DNA of 64,000 bases from Sphingomonas sanxanigenens DSM 19645 = NX02 (GTDB lineage: Bacteria > Pseudomonadota > Alphaproteobacteria > Sphingomonadales > Sphingomonadaceae). Each line of letters begins with the position of its first letter. Positions within the stretch are counted from its first letter, which is position 1. The stretch covers positions 5,284,501-5,348,500 of the forward strand of contig NZ_CP006644.1 in NCBI RefSeq assembly GCF_000512205.2. The letters are read 5' to 3'. The notes beneath the pieces were generated by a model, which searched no databases, was not told the origin of the DNA, and saw only the letters and a program-made list of their open reading frames with translations. Of this stretch, positions 17,749 through 27,274 are shown in pieces. The translations under genes and the position numbers were made by a program.

Positions 17749-19662
17749 TCAGGCCGTCGCGCGGTCGTTCGCCGGCGGCGGCAGGCGGCGGCGGAAGCGC
17801 AACGGGATCGATTCCATCCGGATCGGCCGTGCTTCCTGGCGAGCGACGATGCGCGGCCGTTCTTCCCTCGCAGCGAACACGCCGTGCCGTGCGAACCAGT
17901 CACCCATGTCCTGCCGCGAGGTAATCGCGACGACGACCGGCGCCAGCACCAGGCTGACCGCCACCGGCAGCAGCCACAGCAGCACTGCGCTGTCGGCCAT
18001 GATCATCATCGTGGTGAACACCGCGCCCAGCACCACCTGGGGGAAATAATCGATCAGCGCGCGCCAGATCGAGATGCCATCGGCCTCGCGGCGCTGCGGA
18101 CGCCAGCCGCTGGCATTGCCGCGCAGGATATCGATCACCGCCATCGTCTGCGCCAGCATGGTGATCGGCGCCATCACGACCGACAGCGGGATCTCGACCA
18201 GCATCGAGCGGACGATCGCGCCGACGCCGCCCAGCGAGGCCTGACGCCGAGGATCCATCATCAGCCACGCGAAGGCCATGAACTTGGGCACGAACAGCAG
18301 CACGGCGGTCAGCACCAACGGCCAGCCGGACGGCGTGAACGTCGACGACGACAGCAGGCCTGCACCCTGCGCCACGGTCAGGATCAGCAGCAGCAGCCAC
18401 ATCGGCGAGGTGAGATAGGCCGACGCGCCCATGAAGAGGTGCAGGCGGTTGATCCAGTGGAAGCCCTTGGCGTCCAGCAGCCGCAGATGCTGAAGATTGC
18501 CCTGCGCCCAGCGGCGGTCGCGGACCGAGAAGTCGCTGAGGGTCGGCGGAAATTCCTCATAGCTGCCCTCCGGCAGCATCGCCATGTGGACCGCCCAGCC
18601 GCGACGGCGCAACATCGCCGCCTCCACCATATCATGGCTCTGGATCGCGCCGCCCAGCGGCTCGCGGCCCGACAGCGCGGGGAGATCGCAGCTCTCGGCG
18701 AAGGCGCGGGTGCGGATGATCGCATTATGGCCCCAGAAGGTGGCCTCGGAACCGGACCACCACATCAGGCCGGCGCTCGCGATCGGGCTGTAGGCGGCGG
18801 CCGCGAACTGCTGCCAGCGCGCGAACAGCGTGCGGCTGTTGATCACCGCCGGGATCGTCTGGATGAGGCCAACGCTGGGATTGCGCTCCATTGCGGTCGC
18901 CAGGCGGATCATCGCCTCGCCCGTCATCAGGCTGTCCGCATCGAGCACCAGCATATGTTCGTAGGCACCGCCGAAGCGCCGGATCCATTCGGCGATATTG
19001 CCCGGCTTGCGGGCGATGTTCTTCTCGCGGCGGCGATAATAGATCGGCACCGCGCTGTCGCGGGCGAGGCCACGCCACAGCGCTTCTTCGCGCTCGCCGG
19101 CCGTGGCATTGGAGTCGCTGAGCACGAACAGATCGAAGCGGTCCGCGGCGCCCGCGCGATCGAGCATCGTCGCCATCTTGCTGATGCGGCCACCGACCTG
19201 CTCGAAATCCTCGTTATAGACCGGCAGCAGGATCGCGGTGCGGCTGTGCGGCAGTTCCAGCGCATGGCCTGCGAAGGGAGAGATGACCCCCTGGCGCCGC
19301 GACATCAGCACGACGAAGCCGAACAGCGCGTTCACGAAGCCGAACGCGATCCAGCAGAACAGGCTGAAGATCAGCACGAACAGCACCGCATCGACCGCTG
19401 TCGCGCCATCGGGGCCGATCGGGCGCACCATCTCGGTCGCGGCGAGCAGGCCGATGATCAATGTGGCGAGAACGACCAGCAGGCGACGGCCGAGCATGCC
19501 GCGCTGCGACACGATGCGGCTGCCGGTGGACGGCCGCTCGGCGAAGGACTGCGTCGGCATCGCCAGCGGCGCTTCGGGGGGAAGGGGGCGGGGGCCGAGC
19601 GCACTGATCCGATCGAATGCTTCGGCGCCGGTCATGGCTGTTTCCGTCATGGCTTCACTCAC
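17749..19662 (-). CDS. opgH: glucans biosynthesis glucosyltransferase OpgH/MdoH
   Basis: A 637-residue inner-membrane glycosyltransferase that builds the beta-1,2-glucan backbone of osmoregulated periplasmic glucans from UDP-glucose. Two N-terminal membrane segments (about 58-80 and 90-120) precede a GT2 catalytic domain with AILLPVYNED, the DADS metal-binding motif and VRDRRWAQGN, equivalent to the Q/RxxRW motif. Four or more C-terminal membrane segments follow, one containing MWLLLLILTVAQGAGLL. It lies downstream of opgG on the same strand, the standard opgGH order. Confidence 0.95.
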   Translation of the reverse strand: MSEAMTETAMTGAEAFDRISALGPRPLPPEAPLAMPTQSFAERPSTGSRIVSQRGMLGRRLLVVLATLIIGLLAATEMVRPIGPDGATAVDAVLFVLIFSLFCWIAFGFVNALFGFVVLMSRRQGVISPFAGHALELPHSRTAILLPVYNEDFEQVGGRISKMATMLDRAGAADRFDLFVLSDSNATAGEREEALWRGLARDSAVPIYYRRREKNIARKPGNIAEWIRRFGGAYEHMLVLDADSLMTGEAMIRLATAMERNPSVGLIQTIPAVINSRTLFARWQQFAAAAYSPIASAGLMWWSGSEATFWGHNAIIRTRAFAESCDLPALSGREPLGGAIQSHDMVEAAMLRRRGWAVHMAMLPEGSYEEFPPTLSDFSVRDRRWAQGNLQHLRLLDAKGFHWINRLHLFMGASAYLTSPMWLLLLILTVAQGAGLLSSSTFTPSGWPLVLTAVLLFVPKFMAFAWLMMDPRRQASLGGVGAIVRSMLVEIPLSVVMAPITMLAQTMAVIDILRGNASGWRPQRREADGISIWRALIDYFPQVVLGAVFTTMMIMADSAVLLWLLPVAVSLVLAPVVVAITSRQDMGDWFARHGVFAAREERPRIVARQEARPIRMESIPLRFRRRLPPPANDRATA

Positions 19663-19807
19663 GGCTCGATCCGTTCGACTGTTCGCGGGCTGCCCCCGAA
19701 GGCATCCTTCCTAAGATATTGTCGCTATTGGCCATCATGGGTGGCGGCCTACCTAACTGTCCGCAACGGCGGACCGTTCCACAGCGCTGGTTGCAAATAT
19801 CGAAACC

Positions 19808-21319
19808 TTAAGCCAGCGTATAAAGCCAAGTCTCTGTAATCGGCTTGTTTTCAAGGTTCAGGCAAGCGCGGACTTCCACCGCCTCATCGCCGGAACGTTG
19901 GATATCCAAGACGAAGCGCCAGATATTCTTCCGGCCGTCCACCTTGTAGCTGCCGATGTTCACCGCCCTGCCACCCTTGATCGTCACATCCGGCTTCACC
20001 GGAGAGCGATAGGTGAGCCCCGCAATCGCATCGCCCTCGAAATCGACGACGAACTTGTGGATGCCGGGCTCGGGCGGCTTGCCCGGTATGTTGCCCTGCC
20101 CCCGCCAGAATTCAACCGCGCGGGCCACGTCCAGCGTTTCGGGCTCGCCGCCGATCCAGCGCAGACGATAGTCGTAGGACAGGCGCGCGCCCGCGGCGGG
20201 CGCCGTCGCCGGCGTCCAGAACGCAGCGACATTGTCGTTATACTCGCTGTCGGTCGGAAACTGGAACAGCGTCACCGCGCCCCGGCCCCATTTGCCGCGC
20301 GGCTCGATCCACAGGCTCGGCCGCTTTTCGTAGAAGACCGCATCGTCCTGATAATGATCGAAGGCGCGGTCGCGCTGCAGCAAACCGAAACCGCGCGGAT
20401 TCTCGTCGGCGAAGCTGTTGGTCAGCGGACGATCGGGGTTGGCGAGCGGGCGCCACAGCCGTTCGCCCTTGCCGGTGCGGATCGCCAGCCCATCCGAATC
20501 ATGCACTTCGGGCCGCCAGTCGAGCGCCTTGGCGCGATCGCCCTCGCCATACCAGAACATGCTGGTGAGCGGCGCGACGCCGAGCTGCGCGACGCTGCGG
20601 CGCATGAACAGGACCGCGCTGACATCCTGAACCATCGCGTCGCTGCCTTTGGCGTTAACGAAGCGGTAGGCGCCGGTGACGCTGGGGCTGTCGAGCAGCG
20701 CATAGACGGTGAGATGCTCGGAATCGGCGCCTCGTTCGAGCCAGAAATCGGTAAACTCGGGAAACTCCTCCGGTCGCGACGTGCCGGTGTCGATCGCCAG
20801 CCCGCGCGCGGAGAGGCCATATTGGTGCAGCGGCCCCGCGGTGCGGAAATAGGAGGCACCCTGGAACGCGAGCCAGTCGCCGCGACCGCCGGGGTTCATC
20901 ACGCGAAAGCCGGAAAAGCCGCCGCGATCGCCGATCGCGGTCAGCGGGTGGCCGCGCGGCACCATGTAGAGCGACGGGCTGTAGGCGATCCGCCGGGCCC
21001 GGCCATTCTCGACCACCGACATGCCGATCCGCCGCCGCGCACCGCCGGTATTCGGGAAGAAGCGAACGCCGGCATCGCCCCACAGCGTCTTTTCCGGCCG
21101 GTACTGGACCTGGTTGGCGACGTCGTAGACGATCTTTTCGAGTTCGGCGGGCCCCGGCGGTGGCGCCTGCCACGGCCGGCGGGCCAGCGCCTGGGCGCGC
21201 CGCTGCAGCAGTTCCCAACCGAAGGGCTCACCGCCGCCCTGGATCACCGGCTGTGCGCTGGAACGCCCCGCCAGCAGCAGCCCTGTCAGCCCAGCCATCG
21301 TCTCGCGTCGAGTCGGCAC
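19808..21319 (-). CDS. opgG: periplasmic glucan biosynthesis protein (OpgG/OpgD family)
   Basis: A 503-residue periplasmic partner of OpgH. The conserved ends and core are visible: LEKIVYDVANQVQYRPEKTLW, RGHPLTAIGDRGGFSGFRV, FYEKRPSLWIEPRGKWGRGAV, and a C-terminal Ig-like part from KFVVDFEG. The GTG at 21319 is chosen: GAGG is just upstream, and it gives a short leader PTRRETMAGLTGLLLAGRSS with a twin-arginine pair followed by a hydrophobic stretch, ending near SSA. OpgD, but not OpgG, is a Tat substrate in E. coli, so by export it is OpgD-like while by operon position it is OpgG-like. The frame is open further upstream without a family-like sequence. Confidence 0.9.
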   Translation of the reverse strand: MPTRRETMAGLTGLLLAGRSSAQPVIQGGGEPFGWELLQRRAQALARRPWQAPPPGPAELEKIVYDVANQVQYRPEKTLWGDAGVRFFPNTGGARRRIGMSVVENGRARRIAYSPSLYMVPRGHPLTAIGDRGGFSGFRVMNPGGRGDWLAFQGASYFRTAGPLHQYGLSARGLAIDTGTSRPEEFPEFTDFWLERGADSEHLTVYALLDSPSVTGAYRFVNAKGSDAMVQDVSAVLFMRRSVAQLGVAPLTSMFWYGEGDRAKALDWRPEVHDSDGLAIRTGKGERLWRPLANPDRPLTNSFADENPRGFGLLQRDRAFDHYQDDAVFYEKRPSLWIEPRGKWGRGAVTLFQFPTDSEYNDNVAAFWTPATAPAAGARLSYDYRLRWIGGEPETLDVARAVEFWRGQGNIPGKPPEPGIHKFVVDFEGDAIAGLTYRSPVKPDVTIKGGRAVNIGSYKVDGRKNIWRFVLDIQRSGDEAVEVRACLNLENKPITETWLYTLA

Positions 21320-21423
21320 GCATCCACCTCGTTCTTCACCCGGAACGGGTCCTAAACAATGGGGACGCCACTTTGCTCCCGCAAGCGGTGGCGAGCTGCG
21401 CACGGAGCGATTAGGAAGGGCGC

Positions 21424-22290
21424 ATGACCGACGTCCGCCTCGTTCTCGATGCCCATGCCGTGCTCGGCGAAGGGCCCCGCTGGCATGCCGCCGAGCAACG
21501 CCTCTACTGGGTCGATATCGCCCGCAACGAACTCCATCGCTTCGATCCGGCGACGGGCGTCGACGAGACGCGCTGCTTCGCGGCGCCGATCGGCTGCTTC
21601 GCGTTTCGCCGCAGCGGCGGGCTGTTGCTGGCGATGGCCGATGGCTGCGCGACGATCGCCGATTTCGGCGCACCGCCGGAGCCGTTCGGCGATCAGGTGC
21701 TGAAGGACCTGCCCGACTATCGCTTCAACGACGGGCGGACCGACGCCGCCGGCCGCTTCTGGGCGGGGAGCGTCGACACCGCCAAGTCCAGCCAGGATGC
21801 GACGCTCTACCGCATCGATGCCGATGGCCGAGTCACCGCCATCGAAGGCGGGATGCTCACCTGCAACGCCGCGGCGTTCAGCGCCGACGGCCGCCATTTC
21901 ATGCACGCCGACACCCCCACCCATGCGCTGCGCATCTATGATGTGGCCGATGGTGCCCTCGCCAACCGCCGCCTGTTCCACCAGTTCCCGATGGGCCAGG
22001 GCAGGCCGGACGGCGGATCGTTCGACGCCGCGGGCCATTACTGGAGCGCCTTGTTCGATGGCGGCCGCGTCGTGCGGCTGTCACCCGCGGGAGAGATCGT
22101 CGCCGAGGTGGCGCTGCCCGTCAGCCGGCCGACGATGATCGTGTTCGGCGGGCCTGAGCTGAAGACCGCCTATGTCACGACGGCAAGCAGCGGTCTCAGT
22201 GCCACGGAAGCCGCGGCGCAACCGGCGGCGGGCGGCATCTTCGCCTTCGATGTCGAGGTGCCGGGCTTGCCGGAGTATCCGTTCGGCTGA
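21424..22290 (+). CDS. SMP-30/gluconolactonase/LRE family protein
   Basis: A 288-residue six-bladed beta-propeller lactonase. LGEGPRWHAAEQRLYWVDI carries the first metal-binding Glu; YRFNDGRTDAAGRFWAGSV holds the Asn/Asp metal ligands; RPDGGSFDAAGHYWSAL holds the catalytic Asp. These Ca/Zn-dependent enzymes hydrolyse sugar lactones or related esters. GGAAGG precedes the ATG. It is divergent from opgG (104-bp gap), convergent with the TonB receptor. Confidence 0.9.
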   Translation: MTDVRLVLDAHAVLGEGPRWHAAEQRLYWVDIARNELHRFDPATGVDETRCFAAPIGCFAFRRSGGLLLAMADGCATIADFGAPPEPFGDQVLKDLPDYRFNDGRTDAAGRFWAGSVDTAKSSQDATLYRIDADGRVTAIEGGMLTCNAAAFSADGRHFMHADTPTHALRIYDVADGALANRRLFHQFPMGQGRPDGGSFDAAGHYWSALFDGGRVVRLSPAGEIVAEVALPVSRPTMIVFGGPELKTAYVTTASSGLSATEAAAQPAAGGIFAFDVEVPGLPEYPFG

Positions 22291-22295
22291 GTGAT

Positions 22296-22325
22296 GTCCT
22301 CCCCGGGGCTGCGCCCGGAGAGGAC
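22296..22325. terminator. bidirectional hairpin between the SMP-30 gene and the TonB receptor
   Basis: GTCCTC (22296-22301) pairs with GAGGAC (22320-22325), and CCGGG (22303-22307) with CCCGG (22314-22318), with one C/A mismatch. It lies exactly between two convergent stops, with no clear T-tract. Confidence 0.55.
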
Positions 22326-22332
22326 AAGTGCG

Positions 22333-25080
22333 TCAGAAGCGGCTGCGCAGCGTCACGCCATAGGTGCGCGGTTCGGCGAGGAAGCTCGAGAAGAGCTGGT
22401 TCGCGGTGGTGCCGAACGCCGCGGTCTGCGCGATCGTGCCTGCGCCCTGGAACGGCGTGTTGAACGCGACCTGCTGATATTGCTCGTTGAAGATGTTCTG
22501 GCCCCAAAACTCCAGCGCCCAGATCTCGTCGCGGCCGCGCAGGCCGATGCGGGCATTGACCACGACGAAGCCCTCCTGCGCCTTTTCGGGGAACAGGTCT
22601 GACCCGGTGTTGTAGCGCGAGCTGTAACGCCCATCGACATAGACCAGGCCGCTGAGGCCATTGCTGCCGATGTCGGGCGTCCACGCGATCGAGCCGGTCG
22701 CGACATGCTTGGGCGCGTTCGAAAGCTGCGCGTCGGGTAGCAGGAACAGCGCGTTGCTCAGCGCCTCGCCGTCCGAGCTGCCGACGAGGTTGTTGCGATA
22801 ATGCGTATCCGAATAGGTGTAGCCCGCGGTCAGCGCGAGGCCCCGCACCGGATAGACCGAGGCTTCGAGTTCGACGCCCTGCGAGATCACCCCCGCCTTG
22901 GTCTTGCCCGTGCAGGCCCCGGTGGTCGAGCTGTTGTCCATATCCGCGCCGCCCAGATCATCGTCGCACGAAGCGATGTTCTGGACGATGAAGATCGATC
23001 CGTTGAAGGTGTTGAGCTGGAAGGTCTTGAACTCCTGGCGGAAGGCCGCGGCGTTCAGGTTGAAGACTCGGCCATTATATTTGACGCCGATTTCATAGGC
23101 GTTGACCTTCTCGGGCTCGAAACGCAGCCCGGCCGCATCGGCATTGCTGCGCGGCGAGAACACGCCGTTGATGCCGCCGAGGTCCGAACGATCGAGATTG
23201 TAGCCGCCCGCCTTGTAGCCCTTCGAAAAACTGGCGTAGGTCAGCAGTTGCGGCGTCGGCTTCCACGAAAGCACCGCAGTGCCGGTCCATTCGCTGTCGT
23301 TGAAGCTGTCTTCCAGATCGAGGCCATTGAGGGTCACGCTGGAATTGCCGGTGCAGCTCAGCGTGACGATGCCGCCGGCGATCGCGGCAAGCTGGGCATT
23401 GGCGAGCAACGGACCGAGCGACGCCTGTTGCGCCGGGCAGACGGTGTTGTTGTTGTCGAACTGACCGTCGAATTCCTTCCTCTCGTGCGTGTAACGCGCG
23501 CCGACCGTCACGCTCAGCGTGTCGGTGATGTCGAAGATGTTGTGGGTGAAGAAGGCGTAATTCTCGCTGAGCTGGTTATAGACCGCGCGCCGGTCACCCA
23601 TGTCGTTGATCGTGCTCAGCCGGTCGATGCCGCCCAGGATCAGCGGGGCCGCCGCGCCGAACGCCGCGCCCAGCGCGCCGCGGCCGGTGGGGCTGAGGCA
23701 GCCCGGCGCCGCCGGATTGCGCAGCGCCGCCAAGGGATTGATCGTCGCGACGATGCGGCAGGCGGCGAAGGCGCCATATTGCGTGCCGAACCTGAAATTG
23801 TCGACGAGCTGCAATTTCTCATGGCCGTAATAGCCGCCGACCAGCCAGTCGAGCTTGTCGTCGAACGCGGTGCCCTGCAGCCGCAATTCCTGCGTGAAGG
23901 TGCGGAAGCGGCGATACGCGTTGCCGTCATCGGCACGGTAGGCGATGTCGACGTTCGAATAGTCGACGTCGCCCGCGCCGCCCGACTTGTAATAGCGATA
24001 GGCGGTGATCGAGGTCAGCGATGCGCCGCCGAAATCATAGTTGAGTTCGCCCGACACGCCATAGTCGCGCGTGACGTTCTCGAAAGTCCGTCCCGGCGTC
24101 ACTGCGACGTCACGGTCATAGGGATCCTGCGGCGGATAGGTGACGATACCGCCTAGGCTGCGCAACACATCGACGATGCGGTTGTTGGGGCTGAGCTGCA
24201 CCGCGCCATCGCTGTTGAAGCCCGGCGTCGTCGGGTTGGCGGTAGGATCGACGCTTTCCTTGGTCGCGACATAGACCGCGCCGCAGCAGCTTTCGTCGCG
24301 ATAGGTATAGTCGCCGATCAGCCGGAAACTCAGCGCGTCGGTCGGCTCGAACAGCAGCTGGCCGCGGACGAAGATGCGATCGCGATCGTTGACGCGGCCC
24401 TCGCTGCCACCGCCCTGCGTCACATTCTCGTAGAAACCGTCGCGCTTGACGTAGACCATGTCGAAGCGGCCGGCGATCGTCTCGCTGAGCGCGCCGGTAA
24501 CGCCGGCGGCAAGGCGAAGGAAATCATAATTCCCGTAGGTCGCCTCGGCCATGCCGCTGGTTTCGAACGACGGCTTCTTGCTGACGATGTTGATGAGGCC
24601 GGCCGAGGCGTTGCGGCCGAACAGCGTTCCCTGCGGGCCGCGCAGCACCTCGATGCGCTCGATCTCGCCCAGTTCGTTGAGGCCCGAGCCCGTGCGCGAG
24701 CGATAGACGCCGTCGATGAACACCGCGACCGAGCTTTCGAGGCCGGGATTGTCGCCCACGGTGCCGATGCCGCGGATGCGCGCCGAGCCATTGGCTTCCG
24801 AACCGGTCGAGGAGACCAGCAGCGAAGGCGCGAGCTGGTTGAGCGAGCGGATGTCCGACGCACCCGAATTCTGCAGCGCTTCCGCGGTCACCGCCGAAAC
24901 CGCGATCGGCACGTCGGCCAGCGCCTCGCTGCGCCGGGTGGCGGTGACGATGATGTCGTTGCCGAATTCCGGCGCTGGCTGGTCGGCAGCGGGCGGCTGC
25001 GCGGAGCCGGTCTCTTGAGCCAGGGCGGGGGACGCAAGGGCGCACAGGGCTGCAGACAGCAGCCATGCTGTTTTCGGCAT
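22333..25080 (-). CDS. TonB-dependent outer-membrane receptor
   Basis: A 915-residue receptor. A Sec signal peptide (MPKTAWLLSAALCALASPALAQ) is followed by the TonB box (NDIIVTATRR), a plug domain (LQNSGASDIRSLNQLAPSLL, RIEVLRGPQGTLFGRNASAG) and a 22-strand barrel ending in a terminal aromatic (GVTLRSRF). It resembles the FyuA/CirA-like receptors common in sphingomonads that import varied carbon compounds. The ligand is unknown; no regulator or transporter partner is adjacent. A GAGGAGAGAGAG purine run precedes the ATG. Confidence 0.95.
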   Translation of the reverse strand: MPKTAWLLSAALCALASPALAQETGSAQPPAADQPAPEFGNDIIVTATRRSEALADVPIAVSAVTAEALQNSGASDIRSLNQLAPSLLVSSTGSEANGSARIRGIGTVGDNPGLESSVAVFIDGVYRSRTGSGLNELGEIERIEVLRGPQGTLFGRNASAGLINIVSKKPSFETSGMAEATYGNYDFLRLAAGVTGALSETIAGRFDMVYVKRDGFYENVTQGGGSEGRVNDRDRIFVRGQLLFEPTDALSFRLIGDYTYRDESCCGAVYVATKESVDPTANPTTPGFNSDGAVQLSPNNRIVDVLRSLGGIVTYPPQDPYDRDVAVTPGRTFENVTRDYGVSGELNYDFGGASLTSITAYRYYKSGGAGDVDYSNVDIAYRADDGNAYRRFRTFTQELRLQGTAFDDKLDWLVGGYYGHEKLQLVDNFRFGTQYGAFAACRIVATINPLAALRNPAAPGCLSPTGRGALGAAFGAAAPLILGGIDRLSTINDMGDRRAVYNQLSENYAFFTHNIFDITDTLSVTVGARYTHERKEFDGQFDNNNTVCPAQQASLGPLLANAQLAAIAGGIVTLSCTGNSSVTLNGLDLEDSFNDSEWTGTAVLSWKPTPQLLTYASFSKGYKAGGYNLDRSDLGGINGVFSPRSNADAAGLRFEPEKVNAYEIGVKYNGRVFNLNAAAFRQEFKTFQLNTFNGSIFIVQNIASCDDDLGGADMDNSSTTGACTGKTKAGVISQGVELEASVYPVRGLALTAGYTYSDTHYRNNLVGSSDGEALSNALFLLPDAQLSNAPKHVATGSIAWTPDIGSNGLSGLVYVDGRYSSRYNTGSDLFPEKAQEGFVVVNARIGLRGRDEIWALEFWGQNIFNEQYQQVAFNTPFQGAGTIAQTAAFGTTANQLFSSFLAEPRTYGVTLRSRF

Positions 25081-25319
25081 CTCTCTCTCCTCACTGTCAG
25101 CGTCGGTTCATGTCCGATCGTCTGATTTTGTGCGCCGATCATATGGCTTTCCGTTCACGTCATCTAGTCGTTTGAACAGAAAAACTTGAGCATTTCTGAG
25201 GATTCGCGGCATTTCTGCAACAGCAGCCCACCGAACATTGTATCCACCTGGCGAACGACGTTACGGAAAGCTGAAATTGCTGCATCGCACATCGAAACCG
25301 GATCGGGAGCATTAGGGCA

Positions 25320-25715
25320 ATGGGCGTTACCGGCATTGGCGGCTTCTTCTTCCGATCGCGCGATCCGGACGCGCTCGGTGCCTGGTATCGCACGCATCTC
25401 GGCATCGGCGCGGGCTGCGATTCGAGCGGATCGGGCGAATCGTCCGAATGGTATTGGCAGCAGGGCGGCGGCCCGACCGTGTTCGCCCCGTTCAAGGCGG
25501 ATACCGACTATTTCGCTGCAGACCGGCAATTCATGATCAATCTCCGCGTCGAGGGGCTGGACGCGCTGCTCGAAACGCTGCGCGCTGCCGGCATCGCGAT
25601 CGTCACCCGGCCGGAATGGGACGATCCCTCGGTCGGTCGCTTCGCGCGGATCCACGATCCGGAGGGCAACGCGATCGAATTATGGGAACCGCCGTCGGGT
25701 GACCTGCCTCACTGA
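25320..25715 (+). CDS. VOC/glyoxalase family protein
   Basis: A 131-residue single-chain VOC protein. GIGGFFFRSRDPDALGAWYRTHLGI is the N-terminal unit and HDPEGNAIELWEP the C-terminal signature with the metal-ligand Glu. The usual first His ligand is absent (GIGGFFF), so metal binding may differ. It is divergent from the TonB receptor across a 239-bp gap in which no clear promoter was found. Confidence 0.85.
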   Translation: MGVTGIGGFFFRSRDPDALGAWYRTHLGIGAGCDSSGSGESSEWYWQQGGGPTVFAPFKADTDYFAADRQFMINLRVEGLDALLETLRAAGIAIVTRPEWDDPSVGRFARIHDPEGNAIELWEPPSGDLPH

Positions 25716-25769
25716 TCCGGCGTGGCGAAACGGGCACACCATCGTCATGATGCTGGAAAGGAGCCGGGA

Positions 25770-26552
25770 ATGATCGACGACCGCCGCCGGATGCTCGAAG
25801 GCCTCGACGCCATGCAAATCGAACCGGAGGGCGCTCCGCTGCGCTTCGCCGATCGGCTGGCGCGCGAAAATGGCTGGTCCGGGGCCTTTGCGGCGCAGGT
25901 GATGACCGAATATCGCCGCTTCCTGTTCCTCGCGGCGACCGCGGACCATGCAGTGACGCCGTCGGATGCCGTCGACCAGGCCTGGCATCTCCATCTCGCC
26001 TACAGCCGCCATTATTGGGACGAACTGTGCGGCCGCATCCTCGGCAGGCCATTGCACCATGGCCCGACCGCAGGAGGCGACCACGAGGACCGGCGCTATC
26101 GCGACCAGTATCAGGCGACGCTCGACGCCTATCGCACCGCGTTCGGCGCCGCACCGCCACCCGACATCTGGCCACCCGTCGACGAGCGCTTCCGCCCCGC
26201 ACGGTTCGAGCGCGTCGATCGCTCCCGCCACTGGCTGCTGCCCCGGCGCCCGGCCCAGGCTGCGTTGCTGGTGCCGCTGGTCGCGGGCTGCGCATTGATC
26301 TCTACCGGATCCGGCGAACCGGGCGCGTCTTTCACCATCAGCCCCTTTCTGTTCGTCGCCCTCATCATCGCCGCGGTGTTCATCGCCATCCGCCGATCGG
26401 ACCCGCATGGGCGGCGGCGGCGGCGGCGCCGAAACGGCTCGGACGATGGCTGCGGATCCGACAGCAACGGCGATTCGAGCAATGATTCCGGCAGCGATGG
26501 CGATTCCGGATGCAGCAGCGGTTGCGGCGGCGGTGGATGCGGCGGCGACTGA
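25770..26552 (+). CDS. membrane protein with GRDP-like helical domain and Cys/Gly-rich tail
   Basis: A 260-residue protein of unknown function. Residues about 30-135 (FLFLAATADHAVTPSDAVDQ, AWHLHLAYSRHYWDELCG, LHHGP) resemble the N-terminal domain of glycine-rich domain proteins (DUF1399-like), with a conserved WHLH and HH. Two hydrophobic segments follow (AALLVPLVAGCALI and FLFVALIIAAVFIAIRR), then a run of Arg, and a low-complexity Asp/Ser/Gly tail ending CSSGCGGGGCGGD. The tail could bind metal or be a disordered anchor; that is inference. AAAGGAG lies just upstream of the ATG. Confidence 0.75.
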   Translation: MIDDRRRMLEGLDAMQIEPEGAPLRFADRLARENGWSGAFAAQVMTEYRRFLFLAATADHAVTPSDAVDQAWHLHLAYSRHYWDELCGRILGRPLHHGPTAGGDHEDRRYRDQYQATLDAYRTAFGAAPPPDIWPPVDERFRPARFERVDRSRHWLLPRRPAQAALLVPLVAGCALISTGSGEPGASFTISPFLFVALIIAAVFIAIRRSDPHGRRRRRRRNGSDDGCGSDSNGDSSNDSGSDGDSGCSSGCGGGGCGGD

Positions 26553-26584
26553 CCCGGCTATCGCCTGATGCGCCGCAAGCCGCT

Positions 26585-27268
26585 ATGGCGCGCCGCATGC
26601 AGCGCCTCGCCATCTACGACATGGACAAGACGATCACGCGCAAGCCGACGTGGCAGCCTTTCCTCAACCATGCCGTCGCCCGCAGCGCGCCGTGGCGCTT
26701 CCTGCTCTATCCGCTGTTGCTGGCGCCGCTCGCCGCCTACGCCGCGAAGCGGATCGACCGTGGCCGGCTGAAGGAAATGTCGCAGCGCCTGCTGCTCGGC
26801 CCGCATATCAGCGCGGCGCGGGTCGCGCCGCTCGTCGAGGGCTTCGCGCAGCGCACGGTCGCGGCGAACATCCATCCGGGCGCGCTGGCGCAGATCGCGG
26901 CGGACCGGGCGGGCGGCCGCCGGCTGGTGCTCGCCACCGCATCCTACCGGCTCTACGCCGAGCCGATCGCGCGCGAACTGGGCTTCGACGATGTCATCGC
27001 CACGGGCACGCTTGCAGGACTCGATGCGCGGGTCCACGCCCGGATCGACGGCGAGAACTGCTATGGCCCCGCCAAGCTGCGCATGATCGAGGCGTGGATG
27101 GAGGCGGAGAGGATCGCCCGCACCGACTGCCATGTCCGCTTCTATTCCGACCACGCCTCGGACGCGCCGGTGCTCGAATGGGCCGACGAGCCCTTCGCGG
27201 TCAACGCCCACGCGCGTCTTCGCCGGCTCGCCAAGACGCGAGGCTGGCCTGTGCTCGCCTGGGGCTGA
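26585..27268 (+). CDS. HAD-IB family phosphatase
   Basis: A 227-residue phosphatase of the SerB-like HAD subfamily. The nucleophile motif is IYDMDKTITRKPTW (DxDxT), motif II is LATAS, and motif III/IV is FYSDHASDAPVLEWADEPFAVN, all of the HAD-IB pattern. A hydrophobic cap segment follows motif I (WRFLLYPLLLAPLAAYAAKR). The substrate is unknown; such enzymes act on phosphoserine, lysophosphatidate or related esters. Two ATGs (26585, 26597) are possible and neither has a strong ribosome-binding site. Confidence 0.85.
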   Translation: MARRMQRLAIYDMDKTITRKPTWQPFLNHAVARSAPWRFLLYPLLLAPLAAYAAKRIDRGRLKEMSQRLLLGPHISAARVAPLVEGFAQRTVAANIHPGALAQIAADRAGGRRLVLATASYRLYAEPIARELGFDDVIATGTLAGLDARVHARIDGENCYGPAKLRMIEAWMEAERIARTDCHVRFYSDHASDAPVLEWADEPFAVNAHARLRRLAKTRGWPVLAWG

Positions 27269-27274
27269 CCCCCC

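Noticed and set aside
19759-19774. GTCCGC-AACG-GCGGAC hairpin between opgG and opgH as a terminator.
   Set aside because: Short stem with no T-tract on the operon strand; left as uncertain and not listed.
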